Source of the DNA: Diplodia intermedia
Lineage: Eukaryota > Ascomycota > Dothideomycetes > Botryosphaeriales > Botryosphaeriaceae
DNA: 64,000 bases
Assembly (NCBI GenBank): GCA_021495925.1
Contig: JAKEKT010000081.1
Coordinates: 100,798 to 164,797, forward strand
Direction of reading: 5' to 3'
A program made the translations under genes and the position numbers. Shown piece after piece: positions 46,190-55,954 of the stretch. Position 1 is the first letter of the stretch. Each line of letters opens with the position of its first letter. The notes beneath the pieces were generated by a model. It was not told where the DNA came from. It did no database searches and saw only the letters and a list, made by a program, of their open reading frames with translations.

Positions 46190-46992
46190 ATGGACCTCCT
46201 TTTCAGCACCATCTCCACCGTCACCAGTTTCCTCGGCACCGCCTCTTCGCACACGCAAGATGCCGTCAAATCCGTCAAATGGACCGAGCTGCCCGGCGAC
46301 GCTCAACGCTTCTTCTCGCGCGTGGCCGGCAGCGGCACCAACTTCATCTCCATGCGGTGGGACGACCTGCCGCAGACGACCAGGGACTGGATCAAGGCGC
46401 ACCCCTACCAAACCGCCTTCTACGTCGCCCACGGCGTCGTCATCGTCGCGCCCACGCCCGTCACCGCGCCGCTCATCGGCGCCGCCGGCCTGGCCACCGC
46501 GAGCCCCGTTGCAGGTAAGGAGGACCACCTCACTGCCCTCCGTGCTTTAGCACCGCTGTAGAGTGATCTCGAGAGAGAGACCCGAATGAGATTTCTGCGC
46601 GCGGAACCATTGAAGCGTCCTCGACTGACGACCAATCGAAAAAAAAAGGCTCCGCGGCGGCAGCCATCCAGCAAGCCCTCACGACCGTCGGCGCCAACAG
46701 CGTCGCCCTGCGCACCGCCGTGACGACCGGCCACGGCGCCCCCGCCATCGCCGACGGCCTGCAGGCCGCCATCGCCATCGGCACCGGCATCTACGGCCTG
46801 TGGACCTACTTCGCCCCCGCGGCCAAGAAGGTCGAGCCCCCGCCTCCGGTGCAGCAGCCGGTGCCAGATCCGAAGAAGATGAAGAGAGCCAAGACTGCGC
46901 CCGTGCAGCAGCAGGCGCCGCCGGGCTCGGCGGCGTCGAAGAGGGGGTTGTCTTTTCGGGGGCTGTTTAGGAGGAGGACGGCGGAGGCGTAG
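46190..46992 (+). CDS. IFI6/IFI27 (ISG12)-like small membrane protein
   Basis: Two exons, 46190-46514 and 46649-46992, give 222 residues. The ~75-residue N-terminal part is amphipathic. The centre is a Gly/Ala-rich hydrophobic region of two to three helices spanning VVIVAPTPVTAPLIGAAGLA, the conserved GS-AAAIQQ junction, and IAIGTGIYGLWTYF. This is the pattern of the interferon-inducible 6-16/ISG12 family, known in animals as mitochondrial/ER membrane proteins that modulate apoptosis and also present in fungi. A basic, Pro-rich tail follows (VEPPPPVQQPVPDPKK). The 134-nt intron ends in an unusual run of A before AG. An in-frame alternative cag acceptor 15 bases later would drop GSAAA. Located between the 3' ends of two NLR-like genes. 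Confidence 0.75.
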
Positions 46993-47365
46993 GTGAAGAC
47001 GGGTGCGGGTGGTGGTGGTGGTGTTCGTGGGGGGTTGGGGTTGGGGTTGGGGAGATGGGACGGATGAGATATACCCTACAAGAATATGTGTCACATGATA
47101 GAGGGGGGAGCGGTGGAACGGCCTGGTATGTTTTTGGAGTTTGGGTGGCAGTCTGCGTTTTTAGTATCTTTTCCTTTTTTTCTTTTTCTTTGTGGCTCAA
47201 GCCTTCCTCAGGCGCCTGAGAAAGATAAACAGTGCTGTATTGAGCCAACAGAAGAACGCATTAAATACATCCCGACCTCTGAGGGAACCCATCATACCTG
47301 CAACACAACGGTGCAGATTAAAATGTGTCTCCAAACGTTACCCAAAGGTCCTGTCCTAAGCGCCC
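46993..47365. other. Convergent intergenic region
   Basis: About 370 bases between the 3' ends of the ISG12-like gene (+) and NLR-like gene 2 (-). It contains a G/T-rich stretch near 47000-47045. Probably overlapping or abutting 3' UTRs. No gene seen. Confidence 0.45.
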
Positions 47366-50300
47366 TTACCGAGACCAAAAGCAGAGGATTTCGTCGAAGT
47401 CAGGTTCGGAGACGTCTGCCGCTGTCTTTCCTTCAAGATCCGTCAAGTTACTGAGCAGTCCGAAACTTGCTTCTCTCTCCAGCGAAGCTTTCTCTACGAG
47501 ACCACGAAGCTCAAGCACGCGACTCTTCTTGAACGTGGCACGAGCTCGTTCTGCCAAGTACACAGGACGGCCGGTAAAGACCTTCAAGGCCTGATCAAGG
47601 AGTGACCTGTAATACTCAAGTCAGCAATTAAGCACCACGGAGTACCGGGGATGATGTATGAACCCTGCCGCTTCCAGCATATTCAACCGCATGCAGTGGT
47701 CGGCAACTTTGACGCAAGTGTCTGCTGTACGGTGATGGTTGTTGCCAACAGTGCCCCTGTAATGCCTCAATGCCCTTTGGTGATATGCTCTGCTTTCTTC
47801 GAGCAAACCGTCGTCGCCCTTCACCGTGGCCAGGTCCGCTTTGACGTTGCCGATGGCATGAAGAAACCTCCCTGTTCTTTGAACGTATGAGTGTTTTGGC
47901 CGTCAGCCTCGGAGGGATCGGCACTGGAGCACTTACATGAACGACTCTCGATCGTTGATACCGTAAATCGCTTCTCGATCCTGCAAGCCGGCCATCAGGA
48001 CAGCATTGGCTTCTTCCAGCCTACCGCCCTGAAGCCAGTAGGATAGCCCCAGGTTCACAGTTGGGAAAGATTGAAGCTCCTTCGAGGATGCATTTACCTC
48101 CTTCATGATCTCAATGGAGCGGACGAAACACCGCTCCGCTTTTCTCCACTCCTTGTTCATCATCTGTGCAACTCCCAGCTCGTTCCAAGAGATGGCATAC
48201 CATTCCCGCTTGTGTTTGGCACTTGCCACGCTTGCAATCATCTCGTTGAAGGTAGTGAAGTGGAGAACGGCATCTCCCGGATTGTTGGTCTCAGTGGCGA
48301 CACAGCCTATGTTGTAATGGATCTCCGCCAGCAAGGCTTCCACGTCTTCGCTCGAAATGTTGTCTACCTCGAGCATGCCATCGGCCAAGTTGTAGCTCGC
48401 GTGCTCGCCGAGCCTGCGCGCTTTGTCAAAGAACGGAAGCGCCTCAAATGAGCAGCCGCTCTCGTGGTAGAACCTGCAGAGTCAACACAAGTACGTATCT
48501 CCAAAATTATGGGGTGTATATACCTTCCAGCACCTGTAAGTAGCTTTGCCAATTGGAACTTGGTCTCTGCGTCGTCGTCTAGACCCTCGAGTCCTTCGGA
48601 GAGATGCATGAGCTTCATCACATGTGGAAACAGCTCTTCGCAAGTCGACCACCGGGAAACGCTGTGCTGCCAACCAAAGGCCTCGAACGGCCATTTTGCG
48701 GACAGTAAGTGAAGACACGTTACGAAAGCAAGCCGAAGGCGTGGCGCGGGCATTTTCGCTCGAGAAACGTCCTGGACAAGGTTGTGCACAGTCATGCTTC
48801 GGGCTGTCCTTTGCCGGGAGATCAGCGAGGATCGCAACAGCTCTGTCCTCGCTCGTCGATATTCCGAATTTGATCGAGGATAGTCATGGAGCAGCGGAGG
48901 ATTATTGGAGTCGGGTTTGCGAGACAGGAATGCTGTCAAGATCGACTCGGGGATCTGGTCAGGATCAAGGAATGAAAGAACGTCCAGAAGTGCTCGTCCA
49001 TGCTTCAAGCTCTCCAAAGCCCATACCGACGCCAACGTGTGCCCATATCCGGGATTTCTACACGTGAGTGGGTACTCCATCTTGGTCTTGAATAGATCAT
49101 CCTGGCTCTCCCTTTCATCGTAAGCGGTCAGAAATTCGGCGAAGGACAGGTCTCTTCGGGTGATGATACCCGCCATTTGCGTTACCGCAAGCGGCAAGCC
49201 ACCTAGCCTCCGAGAAACTTCCATCCCAGCTTGCTTCTCCTCCGGATCGTCCTTCCGCTGCGTCAGCTTGATGAGGAAGTTGAAAGCATCCTCCGGAGAG
49301 AAGGGTTGCAAGGTCGAGTCTTCGATACCGCCCAGATGCAATGGGTCCCTGCTTGTCAAAAGCACGCATCCAGGGCCATCGACGGGCCAATAGTCCCGGA
49401 TTATGTCCACATGGTCGGCGTTGTCAAAAACGAGGAGCCAGGAGGCCATCTCACTGCTGTTCTCCGACGCCTCGTATGACTTGACCGGATTGGCCATCCA
49501 GCCTTTCACGATCTCCCTGACCACAACGGGGTCCTTGGCGTCTGCAGAGTCCTCCGGGATGAGTCCGAGTTCCAAAGCAATCCTCAAGAATCCATTCGCA
49601 ACCTTGACCGGTTGATCCGCGTAAACCCAGAATATTGCGTCGAAGCAATCCTTCTTCAAGTGCACGAATTCGGTGGCTATCTGCGTCTTGCCCATACCTC
49701 CGGGCCCCACCAACGCAAACATGGTCATTTCCTTACCAGAGGATAAAGCGGGCTCGTCGTCTTCGTTGGTTTTGAGGAATATTTCATCGAGCCGCTCTAG
49801 TACGTTAGCTCTTCCATAGAACTCGATGTTCCGGCAGGGCGGGATGATATGACATGGAAGCTTTGGAGTTGGAAGAGTGGACAAGAAATTCGACACTTCG
49901 TTAAGGCCACCAACTGCGGCATCGGATGACCCTTTGGTTGCTTGCGGGTCGCTCGGGGGATTTGCAGAGCTGTTGCCTCCTCCAATCTTGCCTGATAATA
50001 TCTCGATTAGCTTCGTATGCTGGGGGAGAGCAAGGAAAAGGTCTTACCATGGCCTTTTTTCCCGATGCACATATTCCTTAACGCTAACGTCCAGAGATGC
50101 CGGTATCTCATCTGAAAGACTCAGTCCTACATATCAAATGGTAGCATCGATGGTTTCTTACATTCCGGAAAGCCACTCGTGATTCTGACACGGGAATCCC
50201 TAAAAGCCGCCTCAAGGAATGAGGAAAGCCCTGAAAACTCCGAGCTTGGCACTTTGAAATTGCACAGCCCTCTGTGGTTTGACCGAAGCGCAAGTAAGCG

Positions 50301-51167
50301 CTCACGTGGGAACTTCAGCTGTACATGTTCGAGGGGCGCAATCTGAAGATGTACGTAAGCTTTTTGCGGTTTCTATAACAGGATGAAGTAGTCACGTTTA
50401 CGAATACTTGCGAAGGCCAAGGCCAATACCAAGAGGACTTCACGCTTGTCTCTTCCAGTTCATAGCAAGAAAGAACCCAAAGTTCCGCCGCTGCTTGCAT
50501 GAAGCGGCTTGATAGCTGTGCGAGGTTGTTCTGAGCATCCGGGTTGATCAAGCTTTTCGCTTTCGAGCTCTGATCAATTGCGTATGGAATTCCGCCCCAG
50601 ACTTCGTCGTCCCTGGAGATGGAATGCGGGGTTCCCAGGAAAACGATGCCTGCCAATGCTTTCAGAAGGCTCATGTACTGGGTTTTCTGCTCGAACGCTA
50701 GGCACAGAGCCTATCATCGGTATCAGCCTGACAGCCTTTATTTCGATCATCAGATATCACATTACCTCTTTCAGAATGAAGCCGCCGATACTGTGTGCGA
50801 TGACGACAACCGGGAGCCGTGAGGCTTCATCCACCGCAGATGCGCGCCTTGCCTGCTCTTCGCTGGCCTCGACCAGCTGCTTGAGAAGCTCGTGACCTTG
50901 CCCTAAGAGCCGGGTCCAGGTGAAGTCACGCGCGGTAAGTCCATGGTTGAACGCATAGACACTCATATCCGACGAGACACTTGATGGCAGCGAGTGGAGC
51001 CACGGTCGCCCAGCCTCGTCGTTCCATTCGTTCGCCGGTGTGGTCTCGACGCCAGGAACGAGGATAAAGCTGAGGGGTGTGTCAGCGCTAGATGTCACTT
51101 GAATGGCTCGACTAAATGCGCCGACTTACATGCTCTGCGGCCTAGCGGCCTGGTGGAGACTGTCCAT
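47366..51167 (-). CDS. NLR-like STAND protein 2: alpha/beta hydrolase, NB-ARC, TPR
   Basis: Proposed exons (minus strand) 51167-51130, 51069-50766, 50710-50402, 50342-50162, 50111-50048, 49969-48524, 48473-47937, 47876-47664 and 47606-47366 give 1110 residues. An N-terminal lipase-like alpha/beta hydrolase (~1-275) has nucleophile elbow AHSIGG (Ser106), GIVFLGTPHS, and SNHRGLCNF with the probable catalytic His. NB-ARC follows: Walker A GPGGMGKT (~386), Walker B WLLVFDN, LTSRDP, GGLPLAV. TPR repeats run from ~790 to the end, closing in ILCFWSR (LIAFWSR in protein 1). Hydrolase-NB-ARC-TPR is a known fungal NLR architecture. Splicing between 50410 and 49970 is the weakest part. A 35-nt alternative for intron 3 and a shorter alternative for intron 5 exist, the latter breaking the frame. 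Confidence 0.82.
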
Positions 51168-51475
51168 TGTTCGTCGCTCGATCGCGTGGGGGATCAAAGT
51201 GGGCGGAGGTACATTTACATGATTTATCCCGATTGCGTGTGACTGGCCGAATATTCGTGCAACACTGGATAGAGTAATGACTGAGGTGGCAGGCTGCTAT
51301 TTGCCGGTCGGGGAATCCCGCTCACCATTGTATGGATTGCTGAAACACTCTTCCGATCACGCTCGGAGCCTTCCATCGCCCGATATTGCTGCCTAGAAAG
51401 ACTTGCACCGCCGATTTGGGTAATGTGATGGTCACATTTTATCCGGTTTGTTCCGCACGAGCGGTCGCACCACCC
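51168..51475. promoter_or_regulatory. Intergenic region between amidase and NLR-like gene 2
   Basis: 308 bases separate the amidase stop codon from the NLR-like 2 start on the same (minus) strand. It must contain the NLR-like 2 promoter. No motif was assigned. Confidence 0.45.
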
Positions 51476-53863
51476 CTAAATATTAAGGAACATATGTTTC
51501 CCAGTGGAAACACTTGTCGGTCTGGCTGCATGTTTCAGACACTTCAGTGTCAGGTCCATCAAAATGAGGTCATAGCCTGGCGAGGCCATCAACGATATTC
51601 CCACAGGAAGGTATTCCTTATTGCCTGTAACGACGGAATGGTATGGCACTTCTCCAACTTCCTCAGAGTCAGCCTTAAGCTTTGCCAGGGCATTTTGGAT
51701 AACTCACTCGGCATAGTGAGCTCGGGACCTCCCACAATGGGGCTCAAATAGAGCGATTCCACACCTCTCGGACAGAAATTCCTCCTTTCGCACGCATCAG
51801 CAGGATCCACCCTTTTGACACGAAAATACTGACGTGGAAGGCATATCCCGATAGCGAGGCGATATTTCTTCTATTGGCAAGACAACAATAGTGTTGCACT
51901 CTCTCGTTCTCATCACATTCTCCGTAAACCATTTTCGGTACACGTTGAGCTTACTGAACGCATCGTTTCGCTCCGCTTTCGTGATCTTTGCTGCACAGTC
52001 CCTTTCGGTCTCTTTAGCAAAGTAAAGTTGATATGAAAGAGAGGGAAAACTTACCATTGGCATCGGACAGGCGGGCTCACGTAAGGCATTTTGCCAAATC
52101 GTTTCTGGTATCCGCTTCGAAAGTCATCCCGGTGGTGAAAATCATCGTACCAGAAGGAATCCCGGCAAGCCTATATCGACGAGCAGTCAGACGAAGTGAT
52201 CCGCATGTTCCGCGAGGCCATCACTTACGACTTTCATGTAGTCCGACAACTCACGACCTTCAGCCTCCTTTGGCGGATTAGCAGCCCAAAGCGACTCCAG
52301 CTCCACCCTCTGCGCTGGAACACCGAAGAATTTTTCCATGTCATACACGAACCCCTCTATCAAGCGAAGCTGATATGGGTTCCTGATTTCTACCAAGTAT
52401 TCCATGGGCACGAGTATGTTTACCGGCAGCTACCAAGCAAGAAAGTCAGCATTACTTTGATCAACACGGCGCCAGCCGTCCCTCAACCTACCTCATGCTT
52501 CACGATCGGCAGACTCTCCCCGTACCACGCCTCCGCGAAACGCCTACACAATTCCAAGTCCCGCCCAAAAAAAGCCGGCACATCGAACCTCTCGAAGCTC
52601 GGCACGAACCCATGTGTGCTCAACACACCATGGGTCGGCCTCATGGCCACGACGCCATTCCAGTGTCCCGGCCTCCTGCCACTGCCGCTGGTGTCCGACC
52701 CGATAGCAATGTCGAGCCAGCCGTACGCCGCGATGGCGGCCGCGCTCCCGCTGCTGCTCCCGGCAGGGCTCTGGTACCCGTCTGCGCGCGGGTTCCACGG
52801 CGCGGGCCAATCGATGCACTCGACCGGCTCCTCGGTCGCGGCGAAGCTCGACAGCTTCGTCTTGCCGACCACGACGGCGCCTTGGTCGAGCAGCTTCTGG
52901 ACGCAGGCGGCGGTGGACCGGGCCGGGGGATAGAAGGCGTTGTATGCGCGGTTGCAGAGCGATGTTTTGACGCCCTCGATGTCGAAGTTGTCTTTGACGG
53001 CGATGCGTTTGCCCGCGAGCCAGAGAGGGTCGGCGCTGTGGTGCTGGAGACGGGACGGGACCGGCACGGCCGCGTTGCTGGAGCTCGTGAGGTTTTGGTC
53101 AATGGCATACTTGAGAGGCTGCCTCTGAGTTCGTTGGGTGATGGGGGTGACGAAACATTCGTATGTATCGTCGTGGAGACGCCGCAGCTCGTAGATTATT
53201 TTGCCGAATATGCAATGTGGACCGGGGCGGAGGGAGTACTGGTGTCCTCTTGATGCCGAAAGCCAGCTGATCTTTTTAACGCTTTCTGTCCTGAGAACAT
53301 CCTTGGCTCGGTCCCCGATCTTCACGGATTTGGCAATAGAAGTTGTGAAAATCATTCCACGTAGAAAAGCTTCTTGGAACGTGCAACAGTCCTGGAAGGT
53401 CTTGATTTGCTTGGTGATCCAGCGCCCAGAAATTCGATCTTGGTCGCCAGCGTCGAGGACTGTGAAGTACTTTGGAGTCGCATGGCCATCATACAGTCTG
53501 TCGAGACCCGCCTTCTCAAGGCTGTCTTTCTGAAGATTTGACTGTTGTAGATCGCGATCCTTCGGCTCTAGCTCCTCAAGGCCTGGCTCCTCATGGTCTG
53601 GTTTCTTGTGACCTGGTACCTCAACACACGCTTTCGCAGGTACCAAGTCTTCATAGGTCAGCCCCTGAAAAGTGTAAGCGTCGTACTCCAATCATCTGAA
53701 AGTACAAACTGACAAGAACGGTCCCAACAGGAATAGCCATGAAACGCATATCGCGTACGTTGACAACCCTGGACTCTTTCAGATGAGGCTCCCCAGCCTC
53801 GTTGTCCTCATTCCAGCTGCGGTATCTCATCGTGTACCGCAAAGCTTGGCCAAGGACAACCAT
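51476..53863 (-). CDS. Amidase-signature enzyme with Arp1-like N-terminal region
   Basis: Seven exons (minus strand), 53863-53714, 53664-52492, 52429-52229, 52170-52055, 52001-51834, 51784-51708 and 51657-51476, give 688 residues, with every junction keeping the frame. The amidase core shows GKRIAVKDNFD (catalytic Lys, ~275), SPAGSSSGSAAAIAAYG (cis-Ser loop, ~350) and GSDTSGSGRRPG (nucleophile Ser). A C-terminal part follows, with FWYDDFHHRDDFRSGYQKRF, VVLPIEEISPRYRD, TMPIGEVPYHSVV and LPVGISLMASPG. The ~250 residues before the core match the extra N-terminal domain that some fungal amidases share with scytalone-dehydratase-like Arp1 proteins. Hydrolysis of an amide is expected; the substrate is unknown. 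Introns are 49-62 nt. The start follows an in-frame stop. Confidence 0.85.
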
Positions 53864-54132
53864 CGCGTGCGTTCGCAGTCTTGTGGTGTAGAGCTAAGCA
53901 GTAACGTGTGAAGTAAGTAGGAACGCGGCTGGAAGCGCAAGGCTCGAAGGCAGAAGCCGTTCGCCCCGCACGTCATAGTCGCCCAATGAATCCCCCGGTA
54001 ACAACCAGATCCATGTAAGCGATAGTCACTTGACGTATCTCGAACCAAAGTCCACGTCTCAGATAGGTGTCGCATGCATAGACAACATGCGTGAATGGGG
54101 CTAGCGAAAGTTGGGTATCTATCTAGAGCAAA
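53864..54132. other. Upstream flank of the amidase gene
   Basis: About 270 bases, promoter side of the minus-strand amidase gene. An open frame at 53827-54075 overlaps exon 1 in another frame and is not supported. Confidence 0.35.
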
Positions 54133-54321
54133 TCAGTCCGACTCACCCTTCTTTGGCGGTTTGTGTAATCCATCGCATTTACCAACTATCAAAGCACCTC
54201 TACATTCGCAAATCCCCTTTTTGAAGCCGCGAGTGTTGAGCGCTTCCGCGGTCCACATCATCTGAATCCTAGAGACGTGAATGCGCTCTCTCATGGTGAA
54301 TGGGATAGGTTCAACTGACAT
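54133..54321 (-). CDS. Possible small hypothetical ORF (62 aa), perhaps a gene remnant
   Basis: A minus-strand frame starting at an ATG at 54321, encoding a Lys- and Cys-containing end (GFKKGICECRGALIVGKCDG). The composition is not that of a GC-driven artefact. The surrounding DNA holds several good splice signals on the same strand (a gtgagt donor near 54415, a ccatag acceptor near 54373). It could therefore be the end of a larger spliced or decayed gene. No family assigned, and the cysteine spacing does not fit a Zn2Cys6 cluster. Confidence 0.25.
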   Translation of the reverse strand: MSVEPIPFTMRERIHVSRIQMMWTAEALNTRGFKKGICECRGALIVGKCDGLHKPPKKGESD

Positions 54322-54583
54322 GTGCGACAGACCTTCCAAACACCGTAATAGGCGAATTGGCAGCGCAAGGCTATGGGCGCCATATGGTTGTTTCAATTTG
54401 GCTTAGCCTACTCACCGGTATTCGACACGGTCCTTGCTGATTCCTTCCCAGTATTAGGTTTGGCGATGAGATAGTAGATTGTTTTACACAAGGACAGAAT
54501 CACAAACTCAAGTCCAAGGTAAGGTGCGAACGGGAGATCAACCTGGGGAGCATCTTTCATTTAATAGTTGCGATAGAAAGGAC
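54322..54583. other. Intergenic region
   Basis: About 260 bases before the 3' end of the PARG-like gene. It holds possible exon and intron fragments belonging to the small ORF at 54133-54321. Nothing else was seen. Confidence 0.3.
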
Positions 54584-55954
54584 CTAGTCCTTGTCGGAAT
54601 CGACATCCTCTGGAAGATCTTGTTCATCATCAGAAAGCTGGTACTGTTCGTGGTGAGCTTCGTGTAGATCGTGACTCTCTTCACTCTCCTCATGGTCACT
54701 GCCAGCCTGAGAATCGTCGTCAATGGGGCTTGTTGGTCCGACAAGAGTCCCGAGCTCCCTCTTCAATCCATCCAACACAGTCCCAAGCCGTGCCTTCAGG
54801 TCCGGCATCCGTGCTTGTGCCATTTGTGTCTCCAGTTCAGCTATTTTTGCTGTCATTTCTTGGATTGCAGCCAGCGTACCGTCGTCCTCGACGACGCTAT
54901 CCTGCCGGTCACCTTGGAGCGGTTCCTCGTAGCTCAGGCCGGATCCAAAGAAGCTCGCGAATTGCCTGGCCATGCGTTCGTCCTTGATGGCAAACACGAC
55001 TTCGAGTCCGTCCCACCCTTCTCCACCATTCGAGTTGTTGCTGCCAGACTTGGCCTTTTTCTTGCTCTCTGTGCCGAAAAGGACCTTTTTCCATGCTCGG
55101 GCAACTTCCCCAACGGGATTGCCGTATGCTCCGCAGCCCCAAGCACCAAGCACTACCTTATCCGCACCTTTTGCTTTAAGTATCCGCATGACTGCCTTCA
55201 TCTTTTGTACGACCAAGTCTCTTTCTTTGCCATTGGCGTACATCTTCTCTTCACCTTCTTCGCCCTCCACGTCCGGGAACCTCAGCATTCCAGCAGAGAC
55301 CACGTCGATGAAGAAGCGCTCCTTCTTGTCCAACTCCGCCGCCTCATCATCCGATGTCCGGAACACCAGCACATCTGGGGTGTATATGGCTCCGACTTCC
55401 GGCAGGCGGTAGAATTCGTCGCGAAGTGAAGGGTAGAGAGTAGTGCGTAGGCAGAGCCACTCTTCCTGCGAGGTAGCTCCGTTGAGCAGGCCGCCGCCGG
55501 GACGTAGAGGCGAGGCCATGTTGAGGACTGCTACCCGCGCCCGCTTGCCGGTTTCTGTCGCGCTCAGTCGCACGGCAGCCTCTAGCGTGTCAGCGACCTG
55601 CAGCGTGAGCAGCATTGGCGGCTTCTCGGGCAGCTGTGTCGCAGTGACCCTGTCTGTCCCACCCTTCGCTTCGGCAGTGTCATCGTTGTCCTCATCGCGA
55701 CCCCGGCCCTTGCCCTTGCCTTTCGGTTTGGACTTCGGCTTCGACTTCGCTTCAGGCTTGGGGGCGTCAGGGCGGGAAGGGCCCGTGTGCGGATCGACGA
55801 TAAGCTCTGCTGCATCAACGCCGCGTCGGGCGCGAGGATGGGCGTTAAGAAGAGCGGGGATGGTTTGGTTGATGGTCGCCTTGGCCTTCTTCGCGCGGGC
55901 ATCGCGACGGAAAGACTGCGGAGGGACGACAACGGTGGGCTCAGTGCGGCCCAT
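54584..55954 (-). CDS. Microbial-type poly(ADP-ribose) glycohydrolase-like protein (DUF2263/TIGR02452)
   Basis: Uninterrupted frame of 456 residues from the ATG at 55954. After a basic Lys/Pro/Gly-rich segment (~55-95), the catalytic signature is SPLRPGGGLLNGATSQEEWL (~145-165), the GGG...QEE motif of bacterial-type PARGs, where the second Glu is catalytic. Further macrodomain elements are YTPDVLVFR and VVLGAWGCGAYGNPVGEVA (~285-300). These enzymes cleave ADP-ribose polymers or release ADP-ribose. A C-terminal extension (~355-456) has a heptad-like coiled coil (IQEMTAKIAELETQMAQ) and then a strongly acidic His/Glu/Asp tail. That extension is not part of the catalytic fold and may mediate binding. 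Nuclear or cytosolic location is unknown. The family call rests on clear motifs; activity is inferred. Confidence 0.88.
   Translation of the reverse strand: MGRTEPTVVVPPQSFRRDARAKKAKATINQTIPALLNAHPRARRGVDAAELIVDPHTGPSRPDAPKPEAKSKPKSKPKGKGKGRGRDEDNDDTAEAKGGTDRVTATQLPEKPPMLLTLQVADTLEAAVRLSATETGKRARVAVLNMASPLRPGGGLLNGATSQEEWLCLRTTLYPSLRDEFYRLPEVGAIYTPDVLVFRTSDDEAAELDKKERFFIDVVSAGMLRFPDVEGEEGEEKMYANGKERDLVVQKMKAVMRILKAKGADKVVLGAWGCGAYGNPVGEVARAWKKVLFGTESKKKAKSGSNNSNGGEGWDGLEVVFAIKDERMARQFASFFGSGLSYEEPLQGDRQDSVVEDDGTLAAIQEMTAKIAELETQMAQARMPDLKARLGTVLDGLKRELGTLVGPTSPIDDDSQAGSDHEESEESHDLHEAHHEQYQLSDDEQDLPEDVDSDKD

Noticed and set aside
50048..50111. Simple 28-nt intron after this small exon of NLR-like gene 2
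   Set aside because: The nearest cag acceptor gives the wrong phase and an impossibly short intron; a 78-nt intron ending at 49970 with a gctaatc branch keeps the frame.
54133..54321. Zn2Cys6 transcription-factor cluster in the small ORF
   Set aside because: Cysteine spacing (CECRGALIVGKCDG) does not fit the CxxCxxxxxxC pattern and the downstream cysteines are missing.
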